Source: Flavobacteriaceae bacterium
GTDB lineage: Bacteria; Bacteroidota; Bacteroidia; Flavobacteriales; Flavobacteriaceae
Direction of reading: 5' to 3'
DNA: 64,000 nt
NCBI GenBank assembly: GCA_023262185.1
Contig: JALRDO010000006.1
Location: 24,222 to 88,221 of the forward strand
The stretch's first letter is position 1; every line of letters begins with the position of its first letter. This document shows positions 8,453 through 17,947 of the stretch, in pieces. Made by a program: the position numbers and the translations under genes. The notes under the pieces were generated by a model. That model saw nothing but the letters and a program-made list of their open reading frames with translations. It was not told the DNA's origin and searched no databases.

Positions 8453-10435
8453 ATGAAGTTTGAGATTCAATCTACATTCAAACCTACCGGGGATCAGCCC
8501 GAAGCTATTGCGGCGCTTACAAAGGGTATTACCGAAGGTGATCCACATCAAACTTTATTAGGAGTGACGGGTTCAGGAAAGACCTTTACCGTCGCAAATG
8601 TCATTGAATCCGTACAACGACCTACGCTTGTATTGGCACACAACAAAACCTTAGCCGCTCAACTTTACGCTGAGTTCAAGCAGTTTTTTCCAAACAATGC
8701 CGTAGAATACTTTGTCTCTTACTACGATTATTATCAGCCTGAAGCCTATATTCCCGCAAGTGGTACCTACATAGAAAAAGATCTAAGCATCAATGAGGAC
8801 ATCGAAAAATTGCGCTTAAGCACCACCTCATCTTTGCTTAGTGGAAGAAGAGATGTGATAGTAGTTGCTTCAGTATCATGCCTTTACGGTATTGGTAACC
8901 CTATCGAATTTCAAAAGAATGTCATACGTATTCAGCGCGGACAAGTTATTGCGCGTACACAACTTTTAAAGCTACTCGTGCAATCGCTGTACGCACGGAC
9001 CACCGCAGATTTTTCTAACGGTAACTTCAGAATCAAAGGAGATGTGGTTGATGTGTTTCCGGGTTACGCAGACTACGCTTTCAGAATTCATTTCTTCGGT
9101 GATGAGATCGAAGAGATTGAAGCGATTGATCCTGTGAATCAAAAGGTGATAGAACTTTATGAACAACTGACTATCTATCCGGCGAATATGTTTGTCACCT
9201 CACCTGAGGTTTTACAAAATGCAATCCATCAAATACAAGATGACCTTGTCAAACAGGTGGCCTATTTCAATGAAATCGGAAAGCCTCTTGAAGCGAAGAG
9301 ACTTGAAGAGCGGACTACCTTTGACCTCGAAATGATGCGAGAACTCGGGTATTGCTCAGGAATTGAAAACTATTCACGCTACTTAGACGGGAGGGCACCT
9401 GGAACTCGTCCCTTCTGTTTACTCGATTACTTTCCTGAAGACTACCTCATGGTAATCGATGAAAGTCACGTGACCATTCCTCAAGTACATGCGATGTATG
9501 GAGGAGACCGTTCACGTAAAGAAAATTTAGTTGACTATGGCTTCAGACTCCCTGCTGCCCTAGACAATCGACCCCTAAAATTCGAAGAATTCGAGACCCT
9601 TCAGAATCAAGTGATCTACGTTAGTGCAACCCCAGCCGATTACGAAATGCAATTGTCGCAGGGAGTTTTAATTGAGCAATTGATCCGCCCCACAGGTCTC
9701 TTGGATCCCATAATAGAAATCCGTCCCAGTAAAAACCAGATAGACGATCTAACCGAAGAAATTCAACAGAGAGCCGAAAAGGACGAACGGGTTTTAGTGA
9801 CTACATTGACCAAGAGAATGGCAGAAGAACTCACCAAATACTTAACTCGAATTGGAATCAGATGTCGCTATATACACAGTGACGTAGACACCCTTGAACG
9901 CGTCGAAATCATGCAAGATCTAAGGCGCGGACTATTCAATGTGCTCATTGGTGTAAATCTGTTGAGAGAGGGGTTAGATCTTCCTGAGGTATCATTGGTT
10001 GCCATTATCGATGCCGATAAGGAGGGATTTTTGAGAAGCAACAGGAGTTTAACACAGACGGTTGGAAGGGCGGCACGACATCTCAACGGCAAGGCTATTA
10101 TGTATGCAGATACAATTACACAAAGCATGCAAGAAACTATCGATCAGACGTCCTATCGAAGAGAAAAACAAGAGGCTTATAACAAGGAGCACGGCGTCAC
10201 CCCTACGGCATTGAATAAACCCTTAGACAATACCCTGCGAGCCCGTAAGACACAGAGCGAAGAGAAGGAACTCAGACCTCTAAGCGAGAAAGAAATTGCA
10301 AACCTCAGCAAGGGAGATATTGACACACAAATCAAAAATACGCGTAAGGCAATGGAAAAGGCGGCCAAAGAACTCGACTTTATGGAGGCAGCCCGCCTTA
10401 GAGATCACCTCAAACAACTACAGGCGCAACAGTAA
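8453..10435 (+). CDS. uvrB: UvrABC system protein B
   Basis: DNA-damage-recognition helicase of nucleotide excision repair; it takes lesions from UvrA and recruits UvrC. 660 aa from the ATG at 8453 (MKFEIQSTFKPTGDQPEAI, the family N-terminus); the open frame extends upstream to 8330 but that part is not conserved-looking. GVTGSGKT (residues 37-44) is Walker A, YYDYYQPEAYIP forms the beta-hairpin that clamps DNA, DESH near residue 336 is Walker B, and SLVAIIDADKEGFLRS with QTVGRAARH mark the later helicase motifs. The C-terminal ~35 residues (MEKAAKELDFMEAARLRD) form the UVR motif that contacts UvrC. It ends 4 bp from the convergent sucC. Confidence 0.97.
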   Translation: MKFEIQSTFKPTGDQPEAIAALTKGITEGDPHQTLLGVTGSGKTFTVANVIESVQRPTLVLAHNKTLAAQLYAEFKQFFPNNAVEYFVSYYDYYQPEAYIPASGTYIEKDLSINEDIEKLRLSTTSSLLSGRRDVIVVASVSCLYGIGNPIEFQKNVIRIQRGQVIARTQLLKLLVQSLYARTTADFSNGNFRIKGDVVDVFPGYADYAFRIHFFGDEIEEIEAIDPVNQKVIELYEQLTIYPANMFVTSPEVLQNAIHQIQDDLVKQVAYFNEIGKPLEAKRLEERTTFDLEMMRELGYCSGIENYSRYLDGRAPGTRPFCLLDYFPEDYLMVIDESHVTIPQVHAMYGGDRSRKENLVDYGFRLPAALDNRPLKFEEFETLQNQVIYVSATPADYEMQLSQGVLIEQLIRPTGLLDPIIEIRPSKNQIDDLTEEIQQRAEKDERVLVTTLTKRMAEELTKYLTRIGIRCRYIHSDVDTLERVEIMQDLRRGLFNVLIGVNLLREGLDLPEVSLVAIIDADKEGFLRSNRSLTQTVGRAARHLNGKAIMYADTITQSMQETIDQTSYRREKQEAYNKEHGVTPTALNKPLDNTLRARKTQSEEKELRPLSEKEIANLSKGDIDTQIKNTRKAMEKAAKELDFMEAARLRDHLKQLQAQQ

Positions 10436-10439
10436 AGCG

Positions 10440-11633
10440 TTAAGCCAATACGGCCTTTACTTTGTCTGCAGCTTCTAGGAATTGTACCGCTGAGTGTACT
10501 TCGAGCCCTGAATTGTCAATGATTTCTTTGGCAAGTTCTGCGTTCGTTCCTTGAAGGCGTACGATGATCGGAACATTGATTTGATCTGCCATATTCTTGT
10601 ATGCGTCTACAATACCATTGGCTACGCGATCGCATCGAACGATTCCTCCAAAAATATTTACCAAGATCGCTTTCACATTAGGATCCTTCAAGATGATTCG
10701 GAATGCCTCTTCAACGCGTTTGGCATCCGCTGTACCTCCAACATCTAAGAAGTTTGCAGGCTCGCCTCCGGCCATTTTAATAAGATCCATTGTTGCCATT
10801 GCAAGTCCGGCACCATTCACCATACAGCCCACATTACCGTCGAGATCCACGTAATTAAGACCAATAGCTTTTGCTTCTACCTCCACAGGATTTTCTTCAC
10901 GGATATCGCGCATCTCAGCATAAGCCTTACGTCGGTATAAAGCGTTGTCGTCTAGAGTCACTTTTGCGTCTACAGCAATCACACGATCATCAGAGGTCTT
11001 TAGCACAGGATTGATCTCGAAAAGACTTGAATCACTTTGCTCGTAAGCCTTGTACAAGGCGGTCACGAAGCGTGTCATTTCTTTAAAGGCTTTTCCATCT
11101 AAACCTAGGTTAAAGGCGATATTACGCGCTTGAAAACCAGTAAGTCCAACAGAAGGGTCAATTTCTTCAGTAAATATTAAATGTGGTGTTTTTTCGGCTA
11201 CCTCTTCAATGTCCATTCCTCCTTCAGTAGAGTACATGATCATATTGCGGCCCGTAGCGCGATTTAATAACACAGACATGTAGAATTCAGAGGTATCGCT
11301 AGGACCAGGATAGTAAACATCCTCAGCAACAAGAACTTGGTGAACGGTTTTTCCTTCTGCAGAGGTCTGCGGAGTCACCAATTGCATACCGATGATCTGA
11401 TCTGCTAATGATTTAACGTCCTCAAGTGATTTAGCGAGTTTCACTCCTCCACCTTTACCACGGCCTCCCGCGTGCACTTGAGCTTTAATTACATGCCATG
11501 AAGTACCAGTTTCTTCGGTCAATTTTTTAGCAGCGTCTACAGCTGATTCTGGAGTATCAGCCACAATTCCTCTTTGAATATCAACGCCAAAGCTGGCTAA
11601 AATCTCTTTTCCTTGGTACTCGTGTAAATTCAT
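10440..11633 (-). CDS. sucC: succinate-CoA ligase (ADP-forming) subunit beta
   Basis: Beta subunit of succinyl-CoA synthetase in the TCA cycle; it binds nucleotide through its ATP-grasp domain and forms a heterotetramer with SucD, which is not in this window. 397 aa from ATG 11633 (MNLHEYQGKEILASFG); the frame extends 17 codons upstream but MNLHEYQ is the conserved N-terminus. VHAGGRGKGGGVKLA is the glycine-rich nucleotide-binding stretch, and the C-terminal part has GNVGCMVNGAGLAMATMD and NIFGGIVRCD, the CoA-ligase signature. It is monocistronic here, with a -7 element TATTTTTG at 11664-11657. Confidence 0.97.
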   Translation of the reverse strand: MNLHEYQGKEILASFGVDIQRGIVADTPESAVDAAKKLTEETGTSWHVIKAQVHAGGRGKGGGVKLAKSLEDVKSLADQIIGMQLVTPQTSAEGKTVHQVLVAEDVYYPGPSDTSEFYMSVLLNRATGRNMIMYSTEGGMDIEEVAEKTPHLIFTEEIDPSVGLTGFQARNIAFNLGLDGKAFKEMTRFVTALYKAYEQSDSSLFEINPVLKTSDDRVIAVDAKVTLDDNALYRRKAYAEMRDIREENPVEVEAKAIGLNYVDLDGNVGCMVNGAGLAMATMDLIKMAGGEPANFLDVGGTADAKRVEEAFRIILKDPNVKAILVNIFGGIVRCDRVANGIVDAYKNMADQINVPIIVRLQGTNAELAKEIIDNSGLEVHSAVQFLEAADKVKAVLA

Positions 11634-11656
11634 GATATCAGTCTTTTTGCTGGGCA

Positions 11657-11664
11657 CAAAAATA
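11657..11664 (-). promoter_or_regulatory. -7 element upstream of sucC
   Basis: Minus-strand TATTTTTG, an exact TAnnTTTG, 23 nt upstream of the sucC ATG. No clear TTTG is found at the right distance. The remaining ~150 bp up to lysA are AT-rich with no other recognisable signal. Confidence 0.4.
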
Positions 11665-11817
11665 GAAAAGAGGCACGAATGCACCTATGGCTCTTATGCT
11701 TTAATTAGAAGTTGAAATGTTTTAAATAAAACAAAATGTGATATTCATGATAAAACTTCACAACAATACAAGATATTCGGTTGAAGCATAGTAATTTGCA
11801 TCACTTTTTTAATTGAT

Positions 11818-13053
11818 ATGAGTTCACAACCACCATTTGAAGCGATCGCTCGTAAACACGGAGCACCGGTATACGTTTATGACGCCCATGTAATCAGTGC
11901 ACAATACAACAGGCTAAAAAACGCCTTTAGAAAAGTTGAACATCTAAAACTTCACTATGCAGTAAAGGCCAATTCAAACCTAAGTGTGCTACGCCTCATG
12001 CACCAGTTAGGGGCCGGACTAGACACGGTGTCTATTGAAGAGGTTCGTTTGGGCTTACGCGCAGGAGTGGCTCCAGAAAATATCATCTATACCCCCAATG
12101 GGGTTTCTATCGAAGAACTCGAAGAAGCCAGAAGCCTTGGGGTACAAATCAATATCGACAACCTATCGGTTTTAGAATTGTTCGGTCAACGCTATCCTGA
12201 AACTCCAGTTTGTGTGCGCATCAATCCGCATGTCATGGCGGGCGGAAATGCCAACATTTCAGTCGGACATATTGATTCAAAGTTTGGGATTAGCATTCAT
12301 CAAGTTCCCCACATCTTGCGCATCGTAGAATTGACCAAAATGCGCATAAATGGGGTACACATGCATACCGGCAGTGATATTTTGGACATTGATGTGTTTC
12401 TGCATGCTTCAGAGATTTTATTTGAAGCGGCTACTCATTTCAAAGACCTCGAATTCATTGATTTTGGAAGCGGCTTTAAAGTACCGTACAAAAAGGACGA
12501 TATTGAGACCCCCATTGAAGAGCTCGGAGAGAAGCTAAGTGAACGCTTTAATGCCTTCTGCGAAAAAATAGGAAAGCCGTTGACCCTTTCCTTTGAACCG
12601 GGTAAATTTTTAGTGAGTCAAGCCGGAACCTTTGTGGCCAAAGTGAATGTGGTAAAACAAACCACTTCTACGGTATTCGCAGGAGTAGATTCTGGTTTTA
12701 ATCACTTGATGCGCCCTATGCTCTACGGCTCTTACCACCACATAGAAAACATTAGTAACCCCAAAGGAAAACCCCGTTTTTACTCGGTGGTGGGTTACAT
12801 CTGTGAAACTGATACTTTTGGCAGTAATCGCCAAATCGCTGAGATTACAGAAGGTGACTTGCTGGCCTTTCACAACGCCGGAGCATATTGCTTCTCTATG
12901 TCGAGCAACTACAACTCTAGGTTACGTCCTGCAGAAGTATTATGGTACAATGGCGAAGTGCACCTGATTCGCTCTAGAGAAACTTTTGAAGATCTCTTAA
13001 AAGGACAAGTCGAGGTCGACCTTACCGCAGAGGCAAAAGTTGAAACCGTTTAA
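11818..13053 (+). CDS. lysA: diaminopimelate decarboxylase
   Basis: PLP enzyme converting meso-diaminopimelate to L-lysine, the last step of the pathway that includes dapD at 2386-3204. 411 aa alanine-racemase-fold barrel: LKLHYAVKANSN contains the PLP-binding Lys50; HMHTGSDI and IDFGSGFKVPY are the barrel phosphate-binding blocks; SFEPGKFLV follows, and the C-terminal GYICETDTFG and GAYCFSMSSNYNSR provide substrate-contact residues. Related ornithine and carboxynorspermidine decarboxylases are alternatives, but the CETDTF and GAY.FSM.SNYNSR features are those of LysA. It is divergent from sucC. Confidence 0.95.
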   Translation: MSSQPPFEAIARKHGAPVYVYDAHVISAQYNRLKNAFRKVEHLKLHYAVKANSNLSVLRLMHQLGAGLDTVSIEEVRLGLRAGVAPENIIYTPNGVSIEELEEARSLGVQINIDNLSVLELFGQRYPETPVCVRINPHVMAGGNANISVGHIDSKFGISIHQVPHILRIVELTKMRINGVHMHTGSDILDIDVFLHASEILFEAATHFKDLEFIDFGSGFKVPYKKDDIETPIEELGEKLSERFNAFCEKIGKPLTLSFEPGKFLVSQAGTFVAKVNVVKQTTSTVFAGVDSGFNHLMRPMLYGSYHHIENISNPKGKPRFYSVVGYICETDTFGSNRQIAEITEGDLLAFHNAGAYCFSMSSNYNSRLRPAEVLWYNGEVHLIRSRETFEDLLKGQVEVDLTAEAKVETV

Positions 13054-13068
13054 TCGTATCTTTACGAT

Positions 13069-13596
13069 ATGAAAAAACTCCTGTATCTAGCGTTTTTTAT
13101 AAGCTTCGGACTCTCTACACTTAGCGCTCAAGAAGAAACCATTAAATGGTTAACTTTTGAAGAAGCAGCTGCTCTAGCAGAAGCAGGGAGTACTAAGAAG
13201 TTTTTCATCGATGTATATACCGATTGGTGTGGCTGGTGTAAGAAGATGGATAAAGAAACCTTCAATGACCCCAAAGTTCGGGCCTATATGTTGGCGAACT
13301 ATCACATGGTGAAGTTCAACGGGGAACAAGCAGAGCCCATCACCTATAAAGGTGAAACCTATAGCCTTGTCGGATCGGGAAGAAGTGTCTATCATGAACT
13401 CGCCTACGCGCTTTTACAAGGAAATCTGAGTTATCCGACCGTAGTATTTATGAGTGAAAAGTTTGAGGTGTTAACGCCTTTAGCCGGATACTACCCCGCA
13501 ACCCCATTTTTGCAAATTGCCACTTATTTTGGAGATTCGCTCTTCGAGACAATAACGTGGAAAGACTACGAGGCAACCCTCGAAAGCACTAAATAA
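13069..13596 (+). CDS. secreted or periplasmic thioredoxin-fold protein
   Basis: 175 aa. Residues 1-20 form a signal peptide (MKKLLYLAFFISFGLSTLSA then QEE). The thioredoxin fold begins around residue 30, with the redox motif TDWCGWCKKMD (Cys54, Cys57) after FIDVY and a cis-proline LSYPTVVFM. This WCGWC type is common in Bacteroidota and resembles DsbD-gamma or DUF255-like thioredoxins, so it probably acts on disulfides in the periplasm. It lies 15 nt after lysA with a near-consensus TATCTTTA in between, so it may be read through or have its own weak promoter. The substrate is unknown. Confidence 0.87.
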   Translation: MKKLLYLAFFISFGLSTLSAQEETIKWLTFEEAAALAEAGSTKKFFIDVYTDWCGWCKKMDKETFNDPKVRAYMLANYHMVKFNGEQAEPITYKGETYSLVGSGRSVYHELAYALLQGNLSYPTVVFMSEKFEVLTPLAGYYPATPFLQIATYFGDSLFETITWKDYEATLESTK

Positions 13597-13603
13597 CACT
13601 ACG

Positions 13604-15079
13604 CTAGCGACGACTGTAGTTCGGCGCCTCTTTGGTAATCGTCACGTTGTGAGGATGGCTCTCATTGATTCCGCTAGCAGTAATCTTTACAAACTTTCCG
13701 GAATCTTTAAGGGTTTGGATGTCTTTGGCTCCGCAGTAACCCATTCCGGCTCTTAGTCCTCCAATGAATTGGTGCATGCTCTCATAAAGGTCTCCTTTGT
13801 AAGGTACACGCCCAACGATTCCTTCAGGGACTAATTTTTTGATGTCGTCTTCAACATCTTGAAAATAGCGGTCTTTACTGCCCTTCTCCATAGCCTCAAC
13901 CGAACCCATTCCTCTGTACGATTTAAACTTACGCCCTTCGTAAATGATTGTCTCTCCTGGAGATTCTTTTGTTCCGGCCAGCAATGATCCGAGCATAACA
14001 CTGTCAGCCCCAGCGGCAATTGCTTTTGGGATATCACCGGTAAATCGAACCCCACCGTCAGCGATCACAGGAACACCAGAACCTTTTAAGGCCGCAGCAA
14101 CCTCTAACACAGCAGAAAATTGAGGAAACCCTACCCCTGCAACCACTCGCGTGGTACAAATAGAACCAGGTCCAATACCTACCTTAACAGCGTCTGCACC
14201 AGCTTCAACTAAATACGTAGCGGCATCAGCCGTAGCGATGTTTCCGACAACGACCTCAAGTGACGAGAACTCCTTTTTAACTTCTTTAAGGATGTGTACT
14301 ACTCCTTTACTATGACCATGGGCCGTATCAATAACGATCGCATCAACTCCGGCAGCCACCAAAGCTTCAACTCGATCAAAGCTATCAGGGGTTACCCCTA
14401 CTGCCGCGGCGGCTAATAAACGACCGTATTGATCTTTATTTGCCTTGGGCTTTTGCGTCAGCTTTGTTATATCTCTAAACGTAATTAAGCCCACCAATTG
14501 AAACTGGTCATCCACTACGGGCAACTTTTCAATCTTGTGTTCTTGCAAAATCACCTCAGCCTCTGCAAGCGTTATGCCCTTTGGAGCGGTAACTAAATTT
14601 GTAGAGGTCATAACTTCGGTGATAGGTCGCTCGTTATTCTTTTCAAAACGCAAGTCGCGGTTCGTCACAATCCCAACAAGCTTACCTCTATTATCAATAA
14701 TCGGAATACCTCCAATGCTATGTTCTTTCATACCTGCCTTCGCATCCATCACAATAGCATCGGTTCCAAGAGTGACCGGATCCAAAATCATCCCAGATTC
14801 GGCACGCTTCACACGCCTCACCTTCATAGCTTGCTCTTCAATGGTCATATTCTTGTGCAGCACTCCGATACCCCCTTCTCTTGCCATGGCAATAGCCATT
14901 TTCGATTCGGTAACGGTGTCCATAGCCGCAGACACAATAGGAACATTAATTCTGAGGTTACGCGTAAATTGAGTCGTGATATCGACCTCTCGCGGTAGCA
15001 CTTCTGAGTAAGCAGGAACCAGTAAAACGTCGTCGTAAGTAAGGCCTTCGCCTACTATTTTAGAGAGATGTGCTTGCAT
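13604..15079 (-). CDS. guaB: inosine-5'-monophosphate dehydrogenase
   Basis: NAD-dependent oxidation of IMP to XMP, the committed step of guanine nucleotide synthesis. 491 aa with the canonical order: N-terminal [20 protein letters not shown], a CBS-domain pair (about residues 95-210), the catalytic loop [17 protein letters not shown] (Cys near 307), [20 protein letters not shown], and the C-terminal flap [17 protein letters not shown]. The start codon lies inside a 13-bp perfect inverted repeat that also covers the promoter region (described separately), suggesting control at initiation. It is preceded by HMG-CoA lyase on the same strand but has its own -7 element. Confidence 0.97.
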   Translation of the reverse strand: MQAHLSKIVGEGLTYDDVLLVPAYSEVLPREVDITTQFTRNLRINVPIVSAAMDTVTESKMAIAMAREGGIGVLHKNMTIEEQAMKVRRVKRAESGMILDPVTLGTDAIVMDAKAGMKEHSIGGIPIIDNRGKLVGIVTNRDLRFEKNNERPITEVMTSTNLVTAPKGITLAEAEVILQEHKIEKLPVVDDQFQLVGLITFRDITKLTQKPKANKDQYGRLLAAAAVGVTPDSFDRVEALVAAGVDAIVIDTAHGHSKGVVHILKEVKKEFSSLEVVVGNIATADAATYLVEAGADAVKVGIGPGSICTTRVVAGVGFPQFSAVLEVAAALKGSGVPVIADGGVRFTGDIPKAIAAGADSVMLGSLLAGTKESPGETIIYEGRKFKSYRGMGSVEAMEKGSKDRYFQDVEDDIKKLVPEGIVGRVPYKGDLYESMHQFIGGLRAGMGYCGAKDIQTLKDSGKFVKITASGINESHPHNVTITKEAPNYSRR

Positions 15080-15105
15080 GCAATTATAGGATTAATTGCA
15101 TGCAA
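15074..15105 (-). promoter_or_regulatory. perfect 13-bp inverted repeat over the guaB start and promoter (putative operator)
   Basis: TTGCATGCAATTA (15074-15086), a 6-nt spacer TAGGAT, then its exact complement TAATTGCATGCAA (15093-15105). Each arm also contains the self-palindromic 10-mer TTGCATGCAA (15074-15083 and 15096-15105), the two centres being 22 bp apart, about two helical turns. The left arm contains the guaB ATG (15079-15077) and the right arm overlaps the -7 element. A DNA operator is more likely than an RNA hairpin because transcription should begin inside the upstream arm. Confidence 0.7.
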
Positions 15106-15110
15106 ATGTA
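15103..15110 (-). promoter_or_regulatory. -7 element of guaB
   Basis: Minus-strand TACATTTG is an exact TAnnTTTG, 23 nt before the guaB ATG and overlapping the inverted repeat by 3 nt. No TTTG at 19-21 bp upstream, so activator dependence or a degenerate -33 is possible. Confidence 0.45.
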
Positions 15111-15132
15111 CTCAATTAATTCGTCCTGAGGG

Positions 15133-16005
15133 CTATAGATATGCACTAAATAGGCGCTTGGCATGATTATAAGCCACCTCAAACGAGGCGTGATTCAGAT
15201 TGAATTCCTCTTTTTGAGCGGTAAGAAAGCTGATCAATTTCTCGGTTGGAATATTTCCTACTAACCCATCTGTAGCCATAGGACAGCCGCCAAAACCCTG
15301 TATAGCACCATCAAATCGTCTACAGCCTGCGAGATAGGCGGCCTCAACGTGAGCCTTCCATTGGTCTGGACGCGCATGCAAATGTGCTCCAAAAATCAAA
15401 CCCAAATCACCCAAACGGCTTACCATAGAGAAGACCTCGTGAATGCGTTCTGGGTTTGCGCTGGCATAGGTATCTGAGAGCGACAGGGTGCGTATCCCTA
15501 TAGCCGCTAGACGCTCAACCCAATACAATAACACCTCGAGGTTCCAAACTTCTCCATAGGGATTACCAAAGCCCATAGACACATAAACAACAAGCTCCTT
15601 AGATCTTCTTTGGCAGGCATTGTGGATGCGCTCCAGCACTGTGAAAGCCTCTTCGCGTGAGGTATGCGTATTGCGCATTTGAAAGATCTCTGACAGTGAA
15701 AACGGAAAACCAAGTACATCAATGTATTGGGCATCCAAAGCGTGTTCAGCTCCTCGGTAATTCGCCACAATAGCTAGTAAGCGTGTTTTTGAAACCGAAA
15801 GATCTAAACCGTTCAAGACCTCATTGGTATCGGCCATCTGAGGCACGGCTTTAGAAGAGACAAAGCTTCCAAAGTCTAAATAATCAAAATCACAAGAGAG
15901 CAATTGCTGTAAGTAAGCGATTTTTTCAGACGTTGGAATCAATGTTTTAATCCCTTGCATCGCGTCACGCGGACATTCAACTAGACTTACCATGGGCGCG
16001 TTCAA
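15133..16005 (-). CDS. hydroxymethylglutaryl-CoA lyase
   Basis: Cleaves 3-hydroxy-3-methylglutaryl-CoA to acetoacetate and acetyl-CoA, usually in leucine degradation. DRE-TIM metallolyase barrel: [11 protein letters not shown] at the N-terminus carries the catalytic Arg-Asp pair, [12 protein letters not shown] supplies the metal-binding histidines, and [16 protein letters not shown] holds the catalytic Cys characteristic of the lyase. The length of 290 aa is normal. Two in-frame starts exist (16005, or 15993 giving [10 protein letters not shown]); both lie inside the end of pyrD, so the two genes are translationally coupled. Confidence 0.92.
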   Translation of the reverse strand: MNAPMVSLVECPRDAMQGIKTLIPTSEKIAYLQQLLSCDFDYLDFGSFVSSKAVPQMADTNEVLNGLDLSVSKTRLLAIVANYRGAEHALDAQYIDVLGFPFSLSEIFQMRNTHTSREEAFTVLERIHNACQRRSKELVVYVSMGFGNPYGEVWNLEVLLYWVERLAAIGIRTLSLSDTYASANPERIHEVFSMVSRLGDLGLIFGAHLHARPDQWKAHVEAAYLAGCRRFDGAIQGFGGCPMATDGLVGNIPTEKLISFLTAQKEEFNLNHASFEVAYNHAKRLFSAYL

Positions 16006-17026
16006 TCAGTGCCTTGTGGATATCCCAAATCAGTTGAGGGCCTTTGTAGACAAAACCAGTATACAATTGAATAAGATCAGCACCAGCATCGAGCTTTTCT
16101 ACTGCCTTTGCTGCCGAGTCTATACCTCCTACTCCAATAATGGCAAAAGGATGCTTTTGACGCGTCTTCAGGTACCGAATAACCTCAGTACTTCTATGTG
16201 TCAATGGAGCTCCACTTAATCCTCCTGCCTCGGACACTAGCGCAGCTTTTGAGTTCAAACCTTCACGAGAAAGGGTAGTATTGGTAGCAATCACTCCGTC
16301 AAGTTTTAAAGACTCAACTATGTCAAGAATGTCGTCTAACTGGGCGTCACTCAGATCAGGCGCAATTTTTAAAAGTAGTGGGCAGGGTTGTACGTCTTGC
16401 TTCTTGGACAAACTATTGCGTAGTTCGATCAAGTTCTTAAGCAAATGAAATAGCGGCTCTTTTTCTTGCAGCTCGCGAAGCCCCGGGGTATTTGGAGAAC
16501 TGACATTAACCACAAAATAGTCCACCTTTCCGTACAACGCTTTCATGGCCTGCGTATAGTCATCAATGGCATTCTCGTTAGGCGTGACTTTATTCTTGCC
16601 AATATTTCCGCCAATTACAGTACGGTGTCTTTTAGAAAGTCTTTCCACAACGCGATCAACACCATCGTTATTGAAGCCCATTCTATTGATGAGAGCACGA
16701 TCTTCTTTCAATCTAAAAAGACGCTTTTTAGGATTTCCAGGTTGTGCTTTCGGCGTAACCGTACCAATTTCAACAAAACCAAATCCAAAGTCTGAAAACG
16801 CATTGTACAAAAGCGCATTTTTATCGAAACCTGCTGCTAATCCCACTGGACTATCGAAAGCTATACCCATCACCTCTTTGCGCAAAGCGCGATCCCTGGG
16901 AACCCAAAGCGCCCTGATGATGCGTGTAAGGCCCAGAATCTCGAATAATCGAATGGCCCCAAACGAAAAGTGGTGAGCCTTTTCAGGGTCGATTTTAAAA
17001 AGCAGCGTACGTATTAAAGAATACAT
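15977..17026 (-). CDS. pyrD: quinone-dependent dihydroorotate dehydrogenase (class 2)
   Basis: Oxidises dihydroorotate to orotate in pyrimidine synthesis, passing electrons to the membrane quinone pool. 349 aa with an N-terminal helical membrane-associated extension of about 45 residues ([20 protein letters not shown]), which marks class 2. Further signatures are [40 protein letters not shown] with the catalytic serine, and the C-terminal FMN phosphate site [13 protein letters not shown] followed by [10 protein letters not shown]. The 3' end overlaps HMG-CoA lyase by 17-29 nt, and a strong terminator separates it from yajC. The pathway partner pyrF is at 38115. Confidence 0.96.
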   Translation of the reverse strand: MYSLIRTLLFKIDPEKAHHFSFGAIRLFEILGLTRIIRALWVPRDRALRKEVMGIAFDSPVGLAAGFDKNALLYNAFSDFGFGFVEIGTVTPKAQPGNPKKRLFRLKEDRALINRMGFNNDGVDRVVERLSKRHRTVIGGNIGKNKVTPNENAIDDYTQAMKALYGKVDYFVVNVSSPNTPGLRELQEKEPLFHLLKNLIELRNSLSKKQDVQPCPLLLKIAPDLSDAQLDDILDIVESLKLDGVIATNTTLSREGLNSKAALVSEAGGLSGAPLTHRSTEVIRYLKTRQKHPFAIIGVGGIDSAAKAVEKLDAGADLIQLYTGFVYKGPQLIWDIHKALIERAHGKSS

Positions 17027-17037
17027 CCTTCAAGTTG

Positions 17038-17066
17038 ATAAAAAAAGGAGTGACAAAATCACTCCT
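17038..17066 (-). terminator. rho-independent terminator after yajC
   Basis: On the minus strand, AGGAGTGA, a TTTTG loop and TCACTCCT form a perfect 8-bp stem followed by seven T. It ends the nusB-DUF1573-yajC unit before pyrD. Confidence 0.85.
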
Positions 17067-17094
17067 TCTATTAGTACTTACACCACGTGGCGAA

Positions 17095-17373
17095 TTAAGA
17101 CTTTTGAAGCTTTAGACTCAACTCATGCGATATTGAGCTATTCTCTAGTTTTAATTTACCAGCAAGGGTTTCAATGACTACGGTATGATCTGAATCATTG
17201 ATCTCCATGATTTTACCGTGGAGACCACTTTTTGTGATGACTCGATCACCCTTTTTAAGAGCGGTTATAAACTTCTTCTCATCTTTTTGTCGCTTCATTT
17301 GAGGGCGAATCATAAAGAAATACGCTACGACGAAAATGAGAATTAAGGGAAAAAATTGGCTGATTGCTTCCAT
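17095..17373 (-). CDS. yajC: preprotein translocase accessory subunit YajC
   Basis: 92 aa single-pass membrane protein that associates with SecDF at the SecYEG translocon. A transmembrane helix covers residues ~6-24 (FFPLILIFVVAYFFMI) and is followed directly by the family hallmark RPQMKRQKDEKKF and a small beta domain (LKKGDRVITKSGLHGKI). It is the last gene of a unit with the DUF1573 lipoprotein (17-nt gap) and nusB, closed by the terminator at 17038-17066. SecDF is not in this window. Confidence 0.95.
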   Translation of the reverse strand: MEAISQFFPLILIFVVAYFFMIRPQMKRQKDEKKFITALKKGDRVITKSGLHGKIMEINDSDHTVVIETLAGKLKLENSSISHELSLKLQKS

Positions 17374-17390
17374 TCAAAAAAAGGGGTTGA

Positions 17391-17897
17391 TTATTTCTTT
17401 AGGGGCGAATCAAAGGCCGTTGCAGATTCTGGCTGAACGAAGGCAGTGATTCTTAAAGTTTCTGTTCCTGCTTTAGTGTTGGTGGTAAGTGTAATGGTTT
17501 TAGTCACCTGATTGATACCGGTTCCGTTAAACATAACCAAAAGCTCTCCAGTCTCACCCGGTGCAATTGGAGTATTTCTTGGGTAATCAGGAACGGTACA
17601 CCCACAGCTAGAGCGCGCGTTAGTAATCAACAAAGGAGCATCTCCAATATTCTTAAACGTAAAAACCGTTTCTTGTGGAGTACCGGCAGCGATAGTACCG
17701 AAGTCGTGTTCTACCTTGTCAAACGACATACGAGCAAACTTTCCTTGGGCGTTGGAAGCAACTGCCGCAGAGGCTGAATCTTGAGCACTTGCTGAAGCGG
17801 TTTCTTTTGATGTCGTATTTGAGCTATTTCCGCATGACACTGCAAATGATAGGGTTAATGCGGCAATACCAAGGGTAAAAAATCGTGAAGTTTTCAT
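17391..17897 (-). CDS. DUF1573 family lipoprotein
   Basis: 168 aa. The N-terminus is a lipoprotein signal ending in LSFAVSC with Cys22 as the likely lipidation site, then an Ala/Ser-rich linker to about residue 50. The DUF1573 domain follows, an immunoglobulin-like/ASPM-SPD-2-Hydin-type beta-sandwich recognisable by VEHDFGTIAAGTPQ, TFKNIGDAPLLI and SSCGCTVPDYP. Such proteins are abundant in Bacteroidota envelopes and have no established catalytic role; binding or structural functions are assumed. It is located between nusB and yajC in the same orientation, an arrangement repeated in other Bacteroidota. Confidence 0.9.
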   Translation of the reverse strand: MKTSRFFTLGIAALTLSFAVSCGNSSNTTSKETASASAQDSASAAVASNAQGKFARMSFDKVEHDFGTIAAGTPQETVFTFKNIGDAPLLITNARSSCGCTVPDYPRNTPIAPGETGELLVMFNGTGINQVTKTITLTTNTKAGTETLRITAFVQPESATAFDSPLKK

Positions 17898-17947
17898 GTT
17901 CTATGTCTTATTTGTATCATTCAAAAATAATCAATTCTTTTTGCCTG

